A stretch of 64,000 nt of DNA from Tubiluchus corallicola (GCA_030141605.1 JAQGDQ010000040.1:124001-188000); one strand, 5' to 3'. Positions 17,801 to 30,159 are shown, counted from the first letter of the stretch. Notes: generated from the letters alone by a model not told the origin. Numbers and translations: made by a program.

Positions 17801-20800
17801 AAATTAATTACAGAAAACACATTCAGTTCAAACATCTCCCGGTCTACATCGAGGGTAATTTTCTCCCACTCGGCTCGTTGGGAAGTTCCTGCATTGTTAA
17901 CCAAAACGTCAACCTGAAATAAACAGAATCCTACAGCAAAACAATAAAATGTGTTCAGATTCATACCACAATACATTCAGCTATACCACAACACGTAGTT
18001 CAAACTGCTGCAGCTATATAACAAAATGAATGTCAGACAAGTTCACTTACATGAAGGCAAAAAGAAACAAACAGAATTCATGCATAATATACATAATAAT
18101 ACATAATATAACTATCGTAAATGAGAGCTGACAATAGATTGGCTTAAAAGCCATGGTTGTGGTACATCAACTATACATCCGCTTTACAAAATGTATGCTT
18201 CACATAGTTATACTACTAGCCAGCATGGTGGCCTGTACAGCAACTCCCATATTACTACCATTTGTGGACTTCACATGTCCTTGATCATTAACTCAACTAT
18301 TGCTTAAATGGTCTCACCAAAAGCTTACAAACTGATAGCCAGCCATCGCACTGATTATGCCAAATGACAAGTGGTAAGGTTCTAAGACTTAGAAATCTAA
18401 GAAGCTTTATGATGTAGAAAAAATAGAGTTAGTTCACCCATTACAGACAAATGGCCAACAGTCAACAAAGACATATCTTTTTTCACACTAATGTGCAATG
18501 ACTTACCACTCTAACTAATGTAATAGATACATGTAACGAGGAAAAAATAGCTTTCCCTGTTTCAAGCTCTTATTTGTTTAAGCTGGGAAACAAAAGCGCC
18601 GTGTCAGGACTTTAGGTAACTACAGTAGGTGCCACTTTATAGACTCACTTTGGGATGGAAGTACCATGACCCAACTAAACGACTGAATCTGTTAGCAGAC
18701 GTGTGCAGTATTACTAGTATAGAAGTATGAAGCATCATTCCTCAGTTCAGCACTTCAAAGACTGGGGAAGCTTTCAATTTTAGGTCTTTACACGTTATGC
18801 TGCATTTTTCAAAATTAACTATATGCTCTTATTGGCAGATTACTGTCGCTCATTAGTGGCATAACAGGAATAGTTAACTGATTAAATGCTCTGTGCAAAG
18901 CTTCAAAAGGAAACCACTGGGCATGTGATTAAAAATTCAGCTTTCATAAATTCTTGAGCAACAAGGTTCATTGAAGTGGACAAGTGGGTGGCAGATTCAA
19001 AGTAAAAATGCAATGTTAGGACATCCATGCATGATAAATGTGCTGAACACATATTTCTATGTGGATTATAGTGTATAAAAATGATATAAAGGTAGCACAA
19101 AAGTAGTAAAACCTCTTTGATCACACAGAAGATATGTGAAGCAAGATTGACTTTTTTTGAGTCAACAACTACACACACAATTTACATACACTCGTATAGA
19201 AGCGGCCAGTACTAGACGTTATAGAGTCAATTAAGTGGCTGATTCTATTAACTGTGAGTCTGATAAACGGCGCCAACCATATTACAAAAAAAATGTAAAC
19301 TGAAGTCTGTACACACACGTTGAAAATGTTCCAGGACTTTCTCCAAAGCTGGTTGATGAGCCTTCATATCTATCATATCGAAAGGCAAGACTAGAATATC
19401 ATTCTCTGACACTGGACCTCTCACTGAAACAAAAAATATACAATTTTGAGATTCAAGCATTCACCAGGGTAAGGCAAATGCTAAAATAAGTTTTTAAACC
19501 TAGTTTTATTTACATGTAGGGTAGTTCTAACCCATTGAGAATCTTGACTTAAGTGCTGTGACTCTGGATAGTGTTCTACCGACTATTTGTTTTAAGTATT
19601 TTTGCAATTCAAGTCCTTAGAATACCTAACACGGTTCAGTGCTTGAGTTACAAATGCTATTTAACTTTGAATCACATGTTAAGGTCATCGAAAGCATCAC
19701 CGTTGAGTAGGCTCTCTTTTGAATGTTGGATTCTGGCTTGCAGTGTGCAGAATTGTACAAAAAATACAAAAAGAATAGACGAAATAATGGTAAAAGTAAG
19801 ACATATTTCAATGTAAATTTATTTCATAAAGCAAAACAGGACCCAGTCTTAAACTGTAGGTCAAACTGTAGGACCCAATCTTAAACTTAAAATCTTTAAA
19901 ATATGGAAAATAAACATACCATTTTTTTCAAAAATGACAAAAAAGAATTATTACCATACAAACGCAATTTCATGTTTGTGCCACTAGTTCTTCGCTGTTT
20001 GTCCTTTGCTAGATAGGTGGGCACTGGCGCCTGCATTTCGAAAATGCTTTGCACAAAGACCAGGTGCTATACCTTTCAGTTCAGATATATGTTTGTTTGT
20101 GATGAACAGCACACGTTCAGCAGCTTATGCATGAGCACAGCTGTAAATTTGAAGAATTTTTATCTTAAAACTCACCTAGTTTTAGTACAACAAACTGAAT
20201 ATCTTAGAGTAGCACAATTTTCGCTTCCGCAGACACGTGCAACACTCTCGTGGAATGTTTTTGCTATTGAAAATTATGTTCGCTTGTGATGTCACCAATA
20301 GTTGGGCATGCCGGCCATTTTTAAGATTTTAATCTATTATTCAATTACCAGAAATGCTTTGGCAGTAATAATTATGTTAAAATGTATACTTTTTATCGGA
20401 CTTGAAAATGGGGTAGTATATAAAAAACCATCCCGACTTCCTTAAAAATAGATTGTTCATGGCACAGTAATGCTATTCATAAGATTCATTAAGAATAATA
20501 AATAATTATGTTGTTACTGATTATTTAAATAATTAAATAATCAAAAAGCAACAATATTCAAAATCACATTTTGCCTAAACTTTAACTAAAATCAAGCCTA
20601 ACAAGCAAAAATTATTTAAAAAAAAGATAGACCAATCAAAATTTTTATACCGAGGCACTCATTTTTTACTCTCTCAAGCTCGGTTTCCCGTCTAGCAGAA
20701 AGTATTAGTCTTGCTCCAACTTTTGCAAGCTCATATGCTAAACATTCCCCTATACCACTTGATGCTCCTGTTATCCAAACAACCTGTCCTTTTAGAGATG

Positions 20801-22303
20801 CTAAACAACAAACACACAAAATGGTCAATATCATTACAAAAAATGATTTAGAGAAACCAATTAGTGCCTCAACATTTGTAACTCATTAACTGAGTGGATA
20901 AATAAATTTTAATTAAACTGAGTTAAGTGGACTAAAATAAAAGATCTAAAGGTCAAAACTAGTTCAATTTTTTGTCTTATTTAGGTTTGTAGATGACCTT
21001 ATGTATCTCATTCTTTAATAGTACAATTTAAAAAATTTCAAACAAGCTCACATTTCTGCCTAATGGCTGACAAACTTTTACTGAAACACACTGTAAGTTA
21101 GTTCTAGGACCGTGACATTGACCCACAGTGACTGATCTACATTTACAGGGTCACTGGACTAGTAACCTTGCCATAAGTATAAAGTTTTTTTTGAAGTTTT
21201 ATTATTATCACATTCAGCACAATAGTGACATTCAATACATGGCAACAAATTACCGAACTATTATATTATGTTTCATACCCATTATCATTACCATAAAGGA
21301 ATAATTGTATTGCAGTGGGCTAAAGAAGCAAAGGCTTGTATAAGCCCACTGTCATGTAAACCAGATAAAAAAGGAATTAAACCAAAAAAGAACGGAGAGA
21401 GGTTAGATCACACAGGACCGGAACAAGGATGTGGGTGTGGAAATAGTAGAAAAAAGACAGTAGGTTGTGCGACATTTACATCAGGTCGAAAAATTAATCT
21501 ATGATGTCTTTTTTGCATAATCTGTAAAGGGGTTATGGACGCAGAAAATTCAGACATTATTCAGAAATCGCTAAAATTGTGACTCAGTGTTTATGTTACG
21601 ATTCACAGCCTTGCCTATTAACAAGAAGTCAGTTGCTTGATCTTACTCATGTCAAGTTGCAGGCTAAGTGTCATTTTTTATCACTTATGTGAATTTCAAC
21701 TCGCTGTTAAAACCCTAGCATGGGAAATAGGACAACATTTTTCAGGCAATAAATTTTAAACATTGAACTAATCACACAAGGTCACTACTCCAGTAAAATC
21801 TGTCTTACTGGGAAAACAAAACTAAAACTATTTGTTTTATTGATAATACAAATAGTAATAGTCATTACACCCATTTTTATTCATTCTTTACTTACAAGTT
21901 ACTTACTATGCTTACAAGTCACAACAAGCTAATATATGTTTCTTGAACTGTTGGTGATAGCATTATTATGAAATCATTATTTATAAGCTTTTATTTTTAA
22001 ATTTTAATAATGAAAATATCTTTAACTCCACGTAATAATGTATGAATGTTGTTCTATACTATATATATATATATATGCTCCGTGTGAAATAACAAAATTA
22101 TGATTATTCAATAAAATGGTATTATACCATTTACCCGGTACATCATATACGATTTAAAAATAAATTTTAGCTGACTTACCGATAGGCTTTCCAAATCGTT
22201 CGGCAAACATCAAAACTAAATCGCCGTCTGCAAGTAACATCCTAATAAACTGTACAAGGCTTACAAAAAACGTCACAAATCCAAGTAACCAGAAAAAACC
22301 CAT
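14831..22303 (-). CDS. DHRS7: SDR-family dehydrogenase/reductase 7, seven exons, complete
   Basis: An NAD(P)-dependent short-chain dehydrogenase anchored to an internal membrane. Exons in gene order are 22303-22180, 20800-20651, 19423-19317, 17913-17721, 17576-17410, 16468-16305 and 14888-14831. All have GT-AG borders and consistent phases, giving 320 residues (about 339 in human, from memory). Exon 1 encodes an N-terminal hydrophobic helix followed by [14 protein letters not shown], a DHRS7 hallmark. The cofactor motif TGASSGIG is at residues 52-59 and NNAG at 133-136. The active site is Ser about 186 with Tyr199 and Lys203 (YTGTK), followed by CPGP. Exon 6 has the MTAERCAHL and SEAWVS region seen in DHRS7. 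The exact substrate cannot be told. Its introns carry two members of a dispersed repeat family and other repeats. The start is the ATG preceding the membrane helix. Confidence 0.94.
15620..15790. mobile_element. MITE-like GAGAGA-rich inverted repeat element
   Basis: In the last DHRS7 intron, GTTACGGCGCA near 15620 is mirrored by TGCACCGTTAA near 15790. Between them are several imperfect palindromes of CTCTCGAGAG type. The left end seems to have lost part of the repeat seen on the right (TCAGACTAG). Class is not assignable. Confidence 0.45.
15795..16265 (+). repeat. Dispersed intronic repeat family, copy C (diverged)
   Basis: This segment aligns by eye, with many substitutions, to the family copies at 19828-20455 (same orientation) and 42495-43128 (inverted). 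Shared landmarks in order are an AGGTGGGCA-like block, AATTTGAATTTT, a TTGTGAGATCATTA-like block and TGTCCCGTTTCC near the end. It lies wholly within the final DHRS7 intron. Confidence 0.6.
16470..16900. repeat. TAA/GATGAT microsatellite and adjoining AT-rich repeat
   Basis: A run of TAA then GAT/GGT triplets (16472-16530) abuts the DHRS7 exon 6 acceptor, so on the gene strand the acceptor is preceded by repeated TTA. The following roughly 370 bases look like an antisense 3' end of a mobile element (TTATTTATAAA then a T-rich stretch), but no coding remnant could be read. Confidence 0.5.
19828..20455 (+). repeat. Dispersed intronic repeat family, copy A
   Basis: About 630 bases in DHRS7 intron 2 are the reverse complement, at high similarity, of 42495-43128 in RPS4 intron 1. 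The ends correspond to AAAGCAAAAC.GGACC on the left and AATGGGGTAGTATAT followed by CATCCCG on the right. No protein could be read and no terminal repeat is obvious. It may be a SINE, solo LTR or non-autonomous element. Confidence 0.75.
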
Positions 22304-22741
22304 TTCTGATTAATTTCTAGTAAATCAATTTCGAAAGACTAACAGCTGAAAAAGCATGTGTACGAGTCGAATAGTAGAGCAGGCACGTGGAAGACGGCTC
22401 CACATCTATGACTAGTTGTGCGTCAAATCCATAGATAATAGAGGCTTTATAGTACGGTCATAAATATAATGCCAAACGCAGCATTTAAATCTATGAATAA
22501 TAAAGTAAAATTTAATTTTAGTGAATTTTTGGGACGTTTTGCAGACTCTAATCTGCGTTCTCATCCAATTAAATGACAACATTACCTCTCTCTTTTTGTT
22601 TTAATCCGAGCTACCAACACAACCCACCAGAAGGAAGAATGGAAGGTTGACCATTATCAATTGTACTGTAAAATTGCAACAATGAAAAAACTAAGGTGAT
22701 GCTGATGCTTAATTAGTTTTTACATTTAACAGTGAACATGT

Positions 22742-22841
22742 GAGAGCATCCTCACAGTCATTAATCATACAAGTTATTTAATAATTTGACTTGTTTAATT
22801 ATTAAATAACTTGTATGATTAATGACTGTGAGGATGCTCTC
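22742..22841. repeat. Perfect 43-bp inverted repeat (hairpin)
   Basis: Positions 22742-22784 are the exact reverse complement of 22799-22841, with a 14-base loop. It lies about 440 bases upstream of the DHRS7 start. A perfect stem this long suggests a recent foldback MITE, a hairpin RNA source, or a replication or assembly inversion. Confidence 0.9.
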
Positions 22842-24200
22842 AACTAGTTAGTAGTTAGGATCTAATAAAACAGTAATAGCTAAGAAACATACAATAAATA
22901 TATGACGCAAAAATGCCATTCAAGCCGTATCGGAGGCATAGTCGAATTTATTGAATCATGCTGTTGCTGCTTTTCTTCTGATCTCCGTGCTTCCTTATTT
23001 AATTTTGAAATTCTGAGTTCCAGTCGAGTGGACGCCAGTTGTAAACCTTCTGGGTTTTGTTTGCAAATATCTTGACTTTAATCCTCGTTCATTTGAGGAC
23101 TGGAAAAGCCAGCAGATCAAGTGGCTTCTTCTCAGCCAGTCTGCTTGGAGCTGTCGTCTTTTGCCGAGATCAAACGTTTGGCACAGTAATCACCACAAAC
23201 TTATGGAGCCATAGGAGTTTGTCACGTTATGGTCACGATCTTGTCAGAATCTCGACAAAAAATATATTCAGAAAATATCATAAACTTATTTATTAAAAGG
23301 TCGAATTACAATATAGGACATTTTTATCCAATATTGGTATACTAATATATTATCGTCCAATATTGGCAACATGTGCATGGTTTGCACATATTGATAACCA
23401 AATAGACACAGTGTTGTGGTAAGTCCACGTTTCCATACGGTATCCATATTTGCAAAAATATTGTGACGACATCAGTAGAACATTGTCGTGCTGCCAGGCA
23501 ACAGCTCGCCGCATTCCGACTGGGCTACGTTCAGATTTCTTTGATGGTATTGCCAAAGGTCGGCTTTGACTTCCAATTAATGCCGCTACTATCACAGTCA
23601 TTCTGTCTGGATCAGGCAAAGCCTTCTACTATAATAAGGAGTGACGATTAAAGGCAAACCGTTGTAGCCTTAGAGGGGAACCACTGGTGCAATTTAACAA
23701 CTAAAACCTTACTGTAAACATGCGTCATGAGCCAGTCTGTGATGTTGTCATTCTTGACTAACACTATGTGCAGTCGGCAAACTCCGCTGATCATAATTGG
23801 CATTTAATTCTAATTTCTCAGATATTTTTCGCTGAATTTGGTTATAATTTTAACTAGTAGTAAATTATAATTTTTCCTGCAACCTGTTTTTGCAAATTTG
23901 CATAATAACTAACTGACTAGAAACTAAAATGACAAACTAACTTGTATGATGCAATATCATGATGTCTATTCAATGTGCTGTAGCTAAGTTTGTTCGCATT
24001 TGTACGCAAAATTTTGTTGTATGGATACTTGTTGTTTGATCGGTCCTATTGGCCAAAAATCAATAAATGACTACTATAATGCAATTATAACTCTATCTGA
24101 ATTGTGCACGTCAATGTAAAGTAATCTTAACTGATTAATTACAACTGTCTAACGAAACAAATCTAGTCGCCTCAGTTCTCCTATCCACTTCGTTCCAAGT
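22842..24200. other. Intergenic stretch, no firm gene
   Basis: No supported gene. On the minus strand 23075-22880 there is an ATG-less open frame encoding a charged, helix-like peptide (around RLELRISKLNKEARR) ending at a stop at 22880-22882. It could be an exon or relic but has no recognised homologue. Confidence 0.3.
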
Positions 24201-24499
24201 GGTATTTAGATAGGTGTTCCGTGTAAGAACATCACGAAATGTTGGAAAACTTCTAATGTACTAACATGTCATGTGGAACACACACAAAGCACTTACAACT
24301 CTTACATGAGACTTACATCAAACGCACTGTCATCACTGCATCACTGTCCCTCATCAAGGCTCTAAACCAAGAACGCCAAGCCGCCAAGGCCCCACACCGC
24401 CAAGAACGCCACGCTGCCAAGAACGCTAAGCCGCCAAGCCGCCAAGCCGCCAAGAATGCCAAGCTGCCATTTCTTACACGGAACACCTACCGGTATTTA
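24201..24499. mobile_element. 283-bp non-autonomous DNA transposon with 8-bp target duplication
   Basis: GGTATTTA occurs at 24201-24208 and again at 24492-24499. Between them the ends are inverted copies of GGTGTTCCGTGTAAGAA. The element is 24209-24491 and has no coding capacity. An 8-bp duplication fits hAT, P or Merlin-type integration, but the terminal bases do not match the usual hAT CAG start, so superfamily is left open. It encloses the GCCAAG minisatellite. Confidence 0.8.
24372..24472. repeat. GCCAAG minisatellite inside the element
   Basis: Degenerate units of GCCGCCAAG / AACGCCAAG repeat about ten times. It is notably GC-rich against the AT-rich surroundings and is wholly internal to the 283-bp element. 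Confidence 0.85.
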
Positions 24500-27400
24500 A
24501 AACCCCAATACCCGCGCCCAGTTGCTATTGACGGCTGTTGACTAGCACGTTTTCCAGCCCGCTTCCTTCCTCTCCTCTACAGTGTGCCTCCAGGAAGTCT
24601 TCGACTTAGCTTCCACGTCATCTCTTTCCTCTATACGGATGAAAGAAGTGCCATGACATCTGCATAATTGAGACTGTGAGGCTTTGATGTACCGACCATA
24701 TCACATTCTCATCTCCTGCACGGTCCTCATTATCAAGCCCTAACATATCAGAAATATTAACATATTGTACTACTGCTTCATTCCAGCTTAGCTATTAGCC
24801 CGCGAACATTTTCATTGTGTTGTAAGTGTTGAACAAGGTGTTGTAGAATCTGGGCGCTTATGGTTTTCGTAATCAAATGCATTTTACCCTACCAGGTGAC
24901 TGGCCCAATGGTTAATGCTCAACCTTTATGGCCTGAGGCTAGTTACTTTTTTTACCAGGGTTTCTTTCGTTTAGACGTTTACCGTGTTACAGTTTCACAA
25001 GCTTCATCTGCTCAGGTTTGAAATCAGAGTTTCCTTCTCATAGAAAGTTTAGTAGCTCGCCAGCGATTATTCGAGTCCGCGCAGTGTTGTTAGGCATGAC
25101 GCGAAGCCGTCCTGCACAAGGTCTCTCAACTAGAGGAATACCTACGTAATAAACACCTCAACTAAGCCACCACAAGCCAAGCGGCAAAGGACGGGAAGGG
25201 CACCACAAAATTGAACTTAGCCCAAGAACAACCTAAGACAAACTTCAAAGTGAAGCCTCTCAATCATGGTCTTTTCTATAGTAAGTGAGTTTTATGCCAC
25301 TATTTTATTTGAGTTCACGTTCTCAGAGTGTTAATGGACTTGCTTTTCCATTAATGGAGACATGGTATTCCGTATTCGTACAATGAGAATGGGTCGTTTT
25401 TTGTTTTGGCTACTTTCAGCTTCTGTTATATGTGATATAAAATGTAATGTAATAAGGCCAACTCGTTCCTATCAATAAGATGCATTTGTATAGACATGTT
25501 TTTTGTTGTTTTAGTGAAATTTTCCTACATGCCAACTTTTTGATGCTGATTCAGCAGCTGCAGTAGGTAATTCGTGCGAATTAAAAAAGAAATGAACTAT
25601 CTCAAACTTTTAAAAACTTTTGTAATTTTGAAAATTACCACTTATTCACTAGCGTATACATATATTTCTAACACGTAATTTAAGAGTCAGCTTAGCGAAT
25701 CAGCTCCCAGCAACAGTTAAATGTCATGAAAGCAGGTTTTTATCGTTTGAAAATCAAAACTTGTGTTGCCCACAGACCGTTTCGAGTTTTCGAAGAGCAG
25801 TCATAAATATGCTTTTAAATCAGCACAGAAATAACATTCCCGTCCATTTTGCGTCATGTGACAGTTAATGCAGGAAAACGAATCTTTTGTGTTACTACAT
25901 TTGACTTTTTTTCTTGGAAAAGTCGCTTTCAAAGAGCAGACATAGCTAACGAGAAATCGTTACTTTGTACTTTTGACCACTATCCAGATAATCATAATCC
26001 CTAATTTAATTGGGTACCAGATTCAACTTCCGCAAATAAATTCCATTATGGATTACGTTTATATATATATGTAGCCCTCAAAAAACTAAAATACAAGCGG
26101 GTGGAATAGATTTTCGGTTTCTAGCAGAAGCTTTCCGTCAGAAATAGTTTCTAAAATTTTCAATTTACACATAATGTCCTGCACTAATTTAGAATCCTGT
26201 CACGCATGATCTATGTAGTTTACATATTTGCTTTAATTTTATTGAACCACAAAATGGAGGCGCATTTCACATCAGTGATTACTAGTCAGTACACCACTAT
26301 CAGTTAGGTGTTGAGTGTTCACTGATGCTAAGTATTGAAATGCATTACTATAATAACATTATATCGAATTAACATAATAAACAAATTTTAATGACACAGC
26401 TGATTTTGTAGAATAATGTAGATTGTGGACCACTGTTATTACCGCTTTACTTGCTCTATAATACTTGTGTATTATTATTGTTGACATTTTTTAAATATCT
26501 GTAACGTAAGCCAGTCTGATTAGTTACAGCTTGTTATTTTGTTTGCTATTCAAGGGATAGAAATGCTGTTTGCAACTGTTTGCTATTTTTGAGATAATTT
26601 TTTTCACATCACTGCAGTTTTGGTATTTTTGCTGATAATAATGACGCAGATGATGCAGGGTATTGTGCGAAATTTGTTTGCCTCGTTTGTTTAATTCTTC
26701 AAAATTTTTGGTACATTATCAATATGCAAACAATGCTATACATGATTTGGTGACTACGTCAGGACTGAAACATGTGTTTTAAATCATAATCAAAGAATAC
26801 TGCTTTTTATTGACTGGCGTGCTAAATTACTGATGATTCGAACTAAAGAGTCTACGGCTGTGTACAATGTATGTGTTACCACAGTTTATAGTCATGAAAC
26901 AATTTATAATTTTATGAAACTATTTCGCTAACGTCGATTTTATATTTCGCTATATTCGAGTTTTTTCCTAGGGTATATACCATGTAATATTAAAGTACAC
27001 GTGATAAAGTTAAAGATCTGTCCCTCAACTAAGTACATATCTCTTTTCAGAAGTTTGCTGTAAACCGGGATTGAATTTTCCCTTTAAAAACTTTGTTAAG
27101 GTTTCGTAAAATTGACAAAATATAAATAACAATATTGGTATTTTCTGCCTTGTTGAAGTTACACCCGTACTCAAGGTGTTATTGTATAATTGCGGCATTA
27201 CATTAATGCATCGCGTGGAATGTATCGTATTTTAACAGTTTGATTAAGATTTCATTTGTTCTAATAAATTTATGAAAACGATACCAGTACTCAAGAGTCC
27301 ACAATCCTTAATGCCCTTTGCGTAACTTGTCGTTTTATGATGTGGATTTGGATCAAAAATTCAACCGCCCCAGCGATTTCAATAATACGTTGAAAACCAA

Positions 27401-28542
27401 TCAATAAAATCTAAAAATGTTGTAAAAATAATCGACGCGAATCATCACAGAGCTACTTTCAACAAGCTAAGCTCAAACGGTATCCAATACAGGGAATAAC
27501 AAATCTTTTTCTGAATTCGCAAGATGTTGTCGCATTTGTTGGGAGTAATTTTTAACCGCTTAAGTTTTCTGTGCATTATATAAATTAAGTTTTCTTTGCC
27601 TGTTTGCAGCGCTATTATTGACAAAGCGCTGAAATTTGCAGCTTCATCTGTTCTGAAGTGGATATAATGCGAATTTCTTCGAACAACCCGATAATAGCGC
27701 GAAAAAACTCATTGTGACAAACACAACTGCAAATGTTTGTCCCCTTCATGCGACAAAAGAAGGGTTTTGCAGTAAATGACGAGACTTAAAAGTTTGGGTG
27801 TTACTGTATGGATTCGCCTAGTAGTTATGGAGTTCTGAAGCAGACTTATTATAGCACACTGCGTGATTGCGCGTCGTCTTGACGTATTTGCAGGTGATGG
27901 GTCAATAACAAGACGATTTTGTCATCGAAGTTCATTCTTGGAACAACCTCGAACAAACATTAGTCGGTTCTTTTGAGGTGAAGTGCTTTAATCGACTTGT
28001 ACGTATAATGACATTGGTGACCGATTGAGATTAAGGAAGATTGGTAAAATCCTACTGCTAAATAGCGCGTGTATGCAAAATTAACTTGGTGAAATTCCGT
28101 GGCAATTACAGAAATAGTTAATTATTAACGAATGTGCATTTGAAACGCGCGTTTATATTGTAGTTAATAGAATGAAATAGTGATTCTATCCACTTCAATT
28201 CAATACATTATAAGCAGGTATTCAGCATTTATGAAGGGTTTGCTAGAGTTGATGGTCTGGCAAGCTCGGAACAAAATTGCTTCGGAGATGTAATAGTATA
28301 TAGTTTGTGGAGTGGTCTATACGAACAATTTCTTAAAGCCTTGTGCCTCTAATTTTCCCAGTGACACCTTTTGAACCTTTTAGAAATCTTTGTGAATCCA
28401 GAAGTATATGCAGTTATAGACCTTTGAATACAAACGGTTTTTAACATGAGTAGTGTAAATCGTTTTATTTCTAAAATCTTGTTAAATTGTAGTCGTTTTA
28501 ATCAAATGAAACGAGAAAAATACCCCAAAGGACACAAAGCAA
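24500..28542. other. Long intergenic region, GPCR upstream
   Basis: No gene, RNA or recognised element. About 24540-25260 is richer in GC than its surroundings but its frames are closed. The last few hundred bases presumably include the receptor promoter and 5' UTR, with no clear core motif seen. Confidence 0.35.
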
Positions 28543-30159
28543 ATGTGTGATAACAGTGGAAATATCTCCGAGAATGGCTACTATAACAATGCCTCAGTAA
28601 CATCAGCTGCCGAGGTAATTTTTACAATTTTTACTTGTAGCTGTTTTCTGTGTCAGAGCATCGGATTTTCGTGTGGGTATCTATTGTTTTTGCTCTGTAT
28701 TGCAATGCACAAAGGTCTAAGGAAGGCTAGTATTGTATCACTGGGGAGCTCGATGACCAGTGGTTTATTTGTGGTCTGGCACGTTTTAGTACCAGCTTTA
28801 CATAGACAGCTCACTGCTTCGACACTGCAAGAAGTCAACCGAGGCCTTGTGATTGTCCAGTGCACTTCTGTTTTGACGTTTTTCTTCAACGTCAAGTTTT
28901 TTCTGCTTGACAAGTATATGGAGATCATACACCCATTTAAGCACGCGGCTTTAATGACAGGTTTGAAATTAACAGCTGCGTTGTCAACTATCTGGATTTT
29001 ACCATGGGCCATTGCTACTGGTGCTATTCTAAACACAAGCTTCAGTTTTGATTTTGATCCGTGCATTGACAATATACATGTGATTGATATATTCGCACAG
29101 TCGAATATATATTGGTGTTTTTACTTGTTTGTACTGCCGGTAATGGGCGTGCAATTGACCATGAATATGATATTGGTCAGAGTGACTCAAAAGCATGCCA
29201 GAGCAATATTCATAGCTTTCAATTTTGCAAGGAAGGTTGCCTCAAAAAGCGGTCATCTTTCAAAACGCGCGCAGCGAAATTGGGAAGAAAAAAGTCGATG
29301 GAAATTAAGAAAGTTCTTAATTATAAGCATTTTTGATGTGCTATTTGTGTGGTTCCCTATGCTGTGCTTTTACACGTTGAATGTCAGGCGCCCTGAAAGC
29401 ATTTCGGGAAAGGTGACTCAAGCACTTGTATCAATCACTTGCGGTAACTCAGTTTTGGAGCTGCTATTTAATCCTCTGTTTAATGCTGAATGGAAAAGAA
29501 GTGTTAAAACCTCAGTCCGTAAACTGAAGTGGCGCTTAGGTTATGGACCGAAGATTGCTCCCATGTTGACTCCAGAGGAACAAATGTCTTTGAAGAGGCT
29601 GAGACGCGACACGCTGATACCAAGTGGTGTCTCTCTCCCCAGACATCTGATGGAATCTGTCGCATCTAGTTCATCTCGCCATCTGGTTACAGCAGAGCCA
29701 ACGTCTCAAACTAAAAGACTTCGTAGCTCAGATCACAAGAGCTCTTTGCAGAGTCAGGACAGTAATGGTGTGCAAAGAAAAGTATCAACTGTTACCCAAA
29801 GACAAATGCCGTCCATTGCGATAGAAGGAGACTCAGCCGTCTTTGAAGAACTGCAGTATGAATACATTAACTCCTTACCGCTCACCCCAACTCCTGTAAA
29901 TGCGGAATGTAATTCGACAACACCGCGTCAGTCCCTTGCATCAACGTCTTTTCTATTCCCTGGTTCAAATGCCAGCCCAAATATGACGCAGTCATCAAAT
30001 TCGCTACTTTTACCAATCACGCCACCATTTTCTAGCGGAACACCTACTGAACAACGTCCATCATCACAGCGGTCATCGTTCTCTAGACTTAGTTTCCAAA
30101 TTGTGGCTGAAAAAATCATTGAAATCAACAGAGACTGTGACTCACCAATATCACTGTGA
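28543..30159 (+). CDS. Divergent rhodopsin-like seven-helix receptor, intronless
   Basis: A 538-residue protein in one exon, starting at ATG after CAAAGCAA. Seven hydrophobic segments fall at about 24-58, 66-90, 105-130, 140-168, 190-218, 262-286 and 296-318. Class A landmarks are present but altered. DKY stands in place of DRY at the end of helix 3. WFP in helix 6 fits the W-x-P core. NPLFN replaces NPxxY in helix 7, followed by a basic EWKRSVK helix-8-like segment. There is an NxS/NxT-containing N-terminus. About 200 residues of Ser/Thr-rich cytoplasmic tail follow, probably a phosphorylation and arrestin region. Ligand and subfamily cannot be told; intronless receptor genes are common in expanded lineage-specific GPCR families. 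It acts at the plasma membrane and presumably couples to G proteins. Confidence 0.85.
   Translation: MCDNSGNISENGYYNNASVTSAAEVIFTIFTCSCFLCQSIGFSCGYLLFLLCIAMHKGLRKASIVSLGSSMTSGLFVVWHVLVPALHRQLTASTLQEVNRGLVIVQCTSVLTFFFNVKFFLLDKYMEIIHPFKHAALMTGLKLTAALSTIWILPWAIATGAILNTSFSFDFDPCIDNIHVIDIFAQSNIYWCFYLFVLPVMGVQLTMNMILVRVTQKHARAIFIAFNFARKVASKSGHLSKRAQRNWEEKSRWKLRKFLIISIFDVLFVWFPMLCFYTLNVRRPESISGKVTQALVSITCGNSVLELLFNPLFNAEWKRSVKTSVRKLKWRLGYGPKIAPMLTPEEQMSLKRLRRDTLIPSGVSLPRHLMESVASSSSRHLVTAEPTSQTKRLRSSDHKSSLQSQDSNGVQRKVSTVTQRQMPSIAIEGDSAVFEELQYEYINSLPLTPTPVNAECNSTTPRQSLASTSFLFPGSNASPNMTQSSNSLLLPITPPFSSGTPTEQRPSSQRSSFSRLSFQIVAEKIIEINRDCDSPISL

Noticed and set aside
21268-21504. Plus-strand 78-codon frame in DHRS7 intron 1
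   Set aside because: Antisense within an intron, no recognised domain, length compatible with chance.
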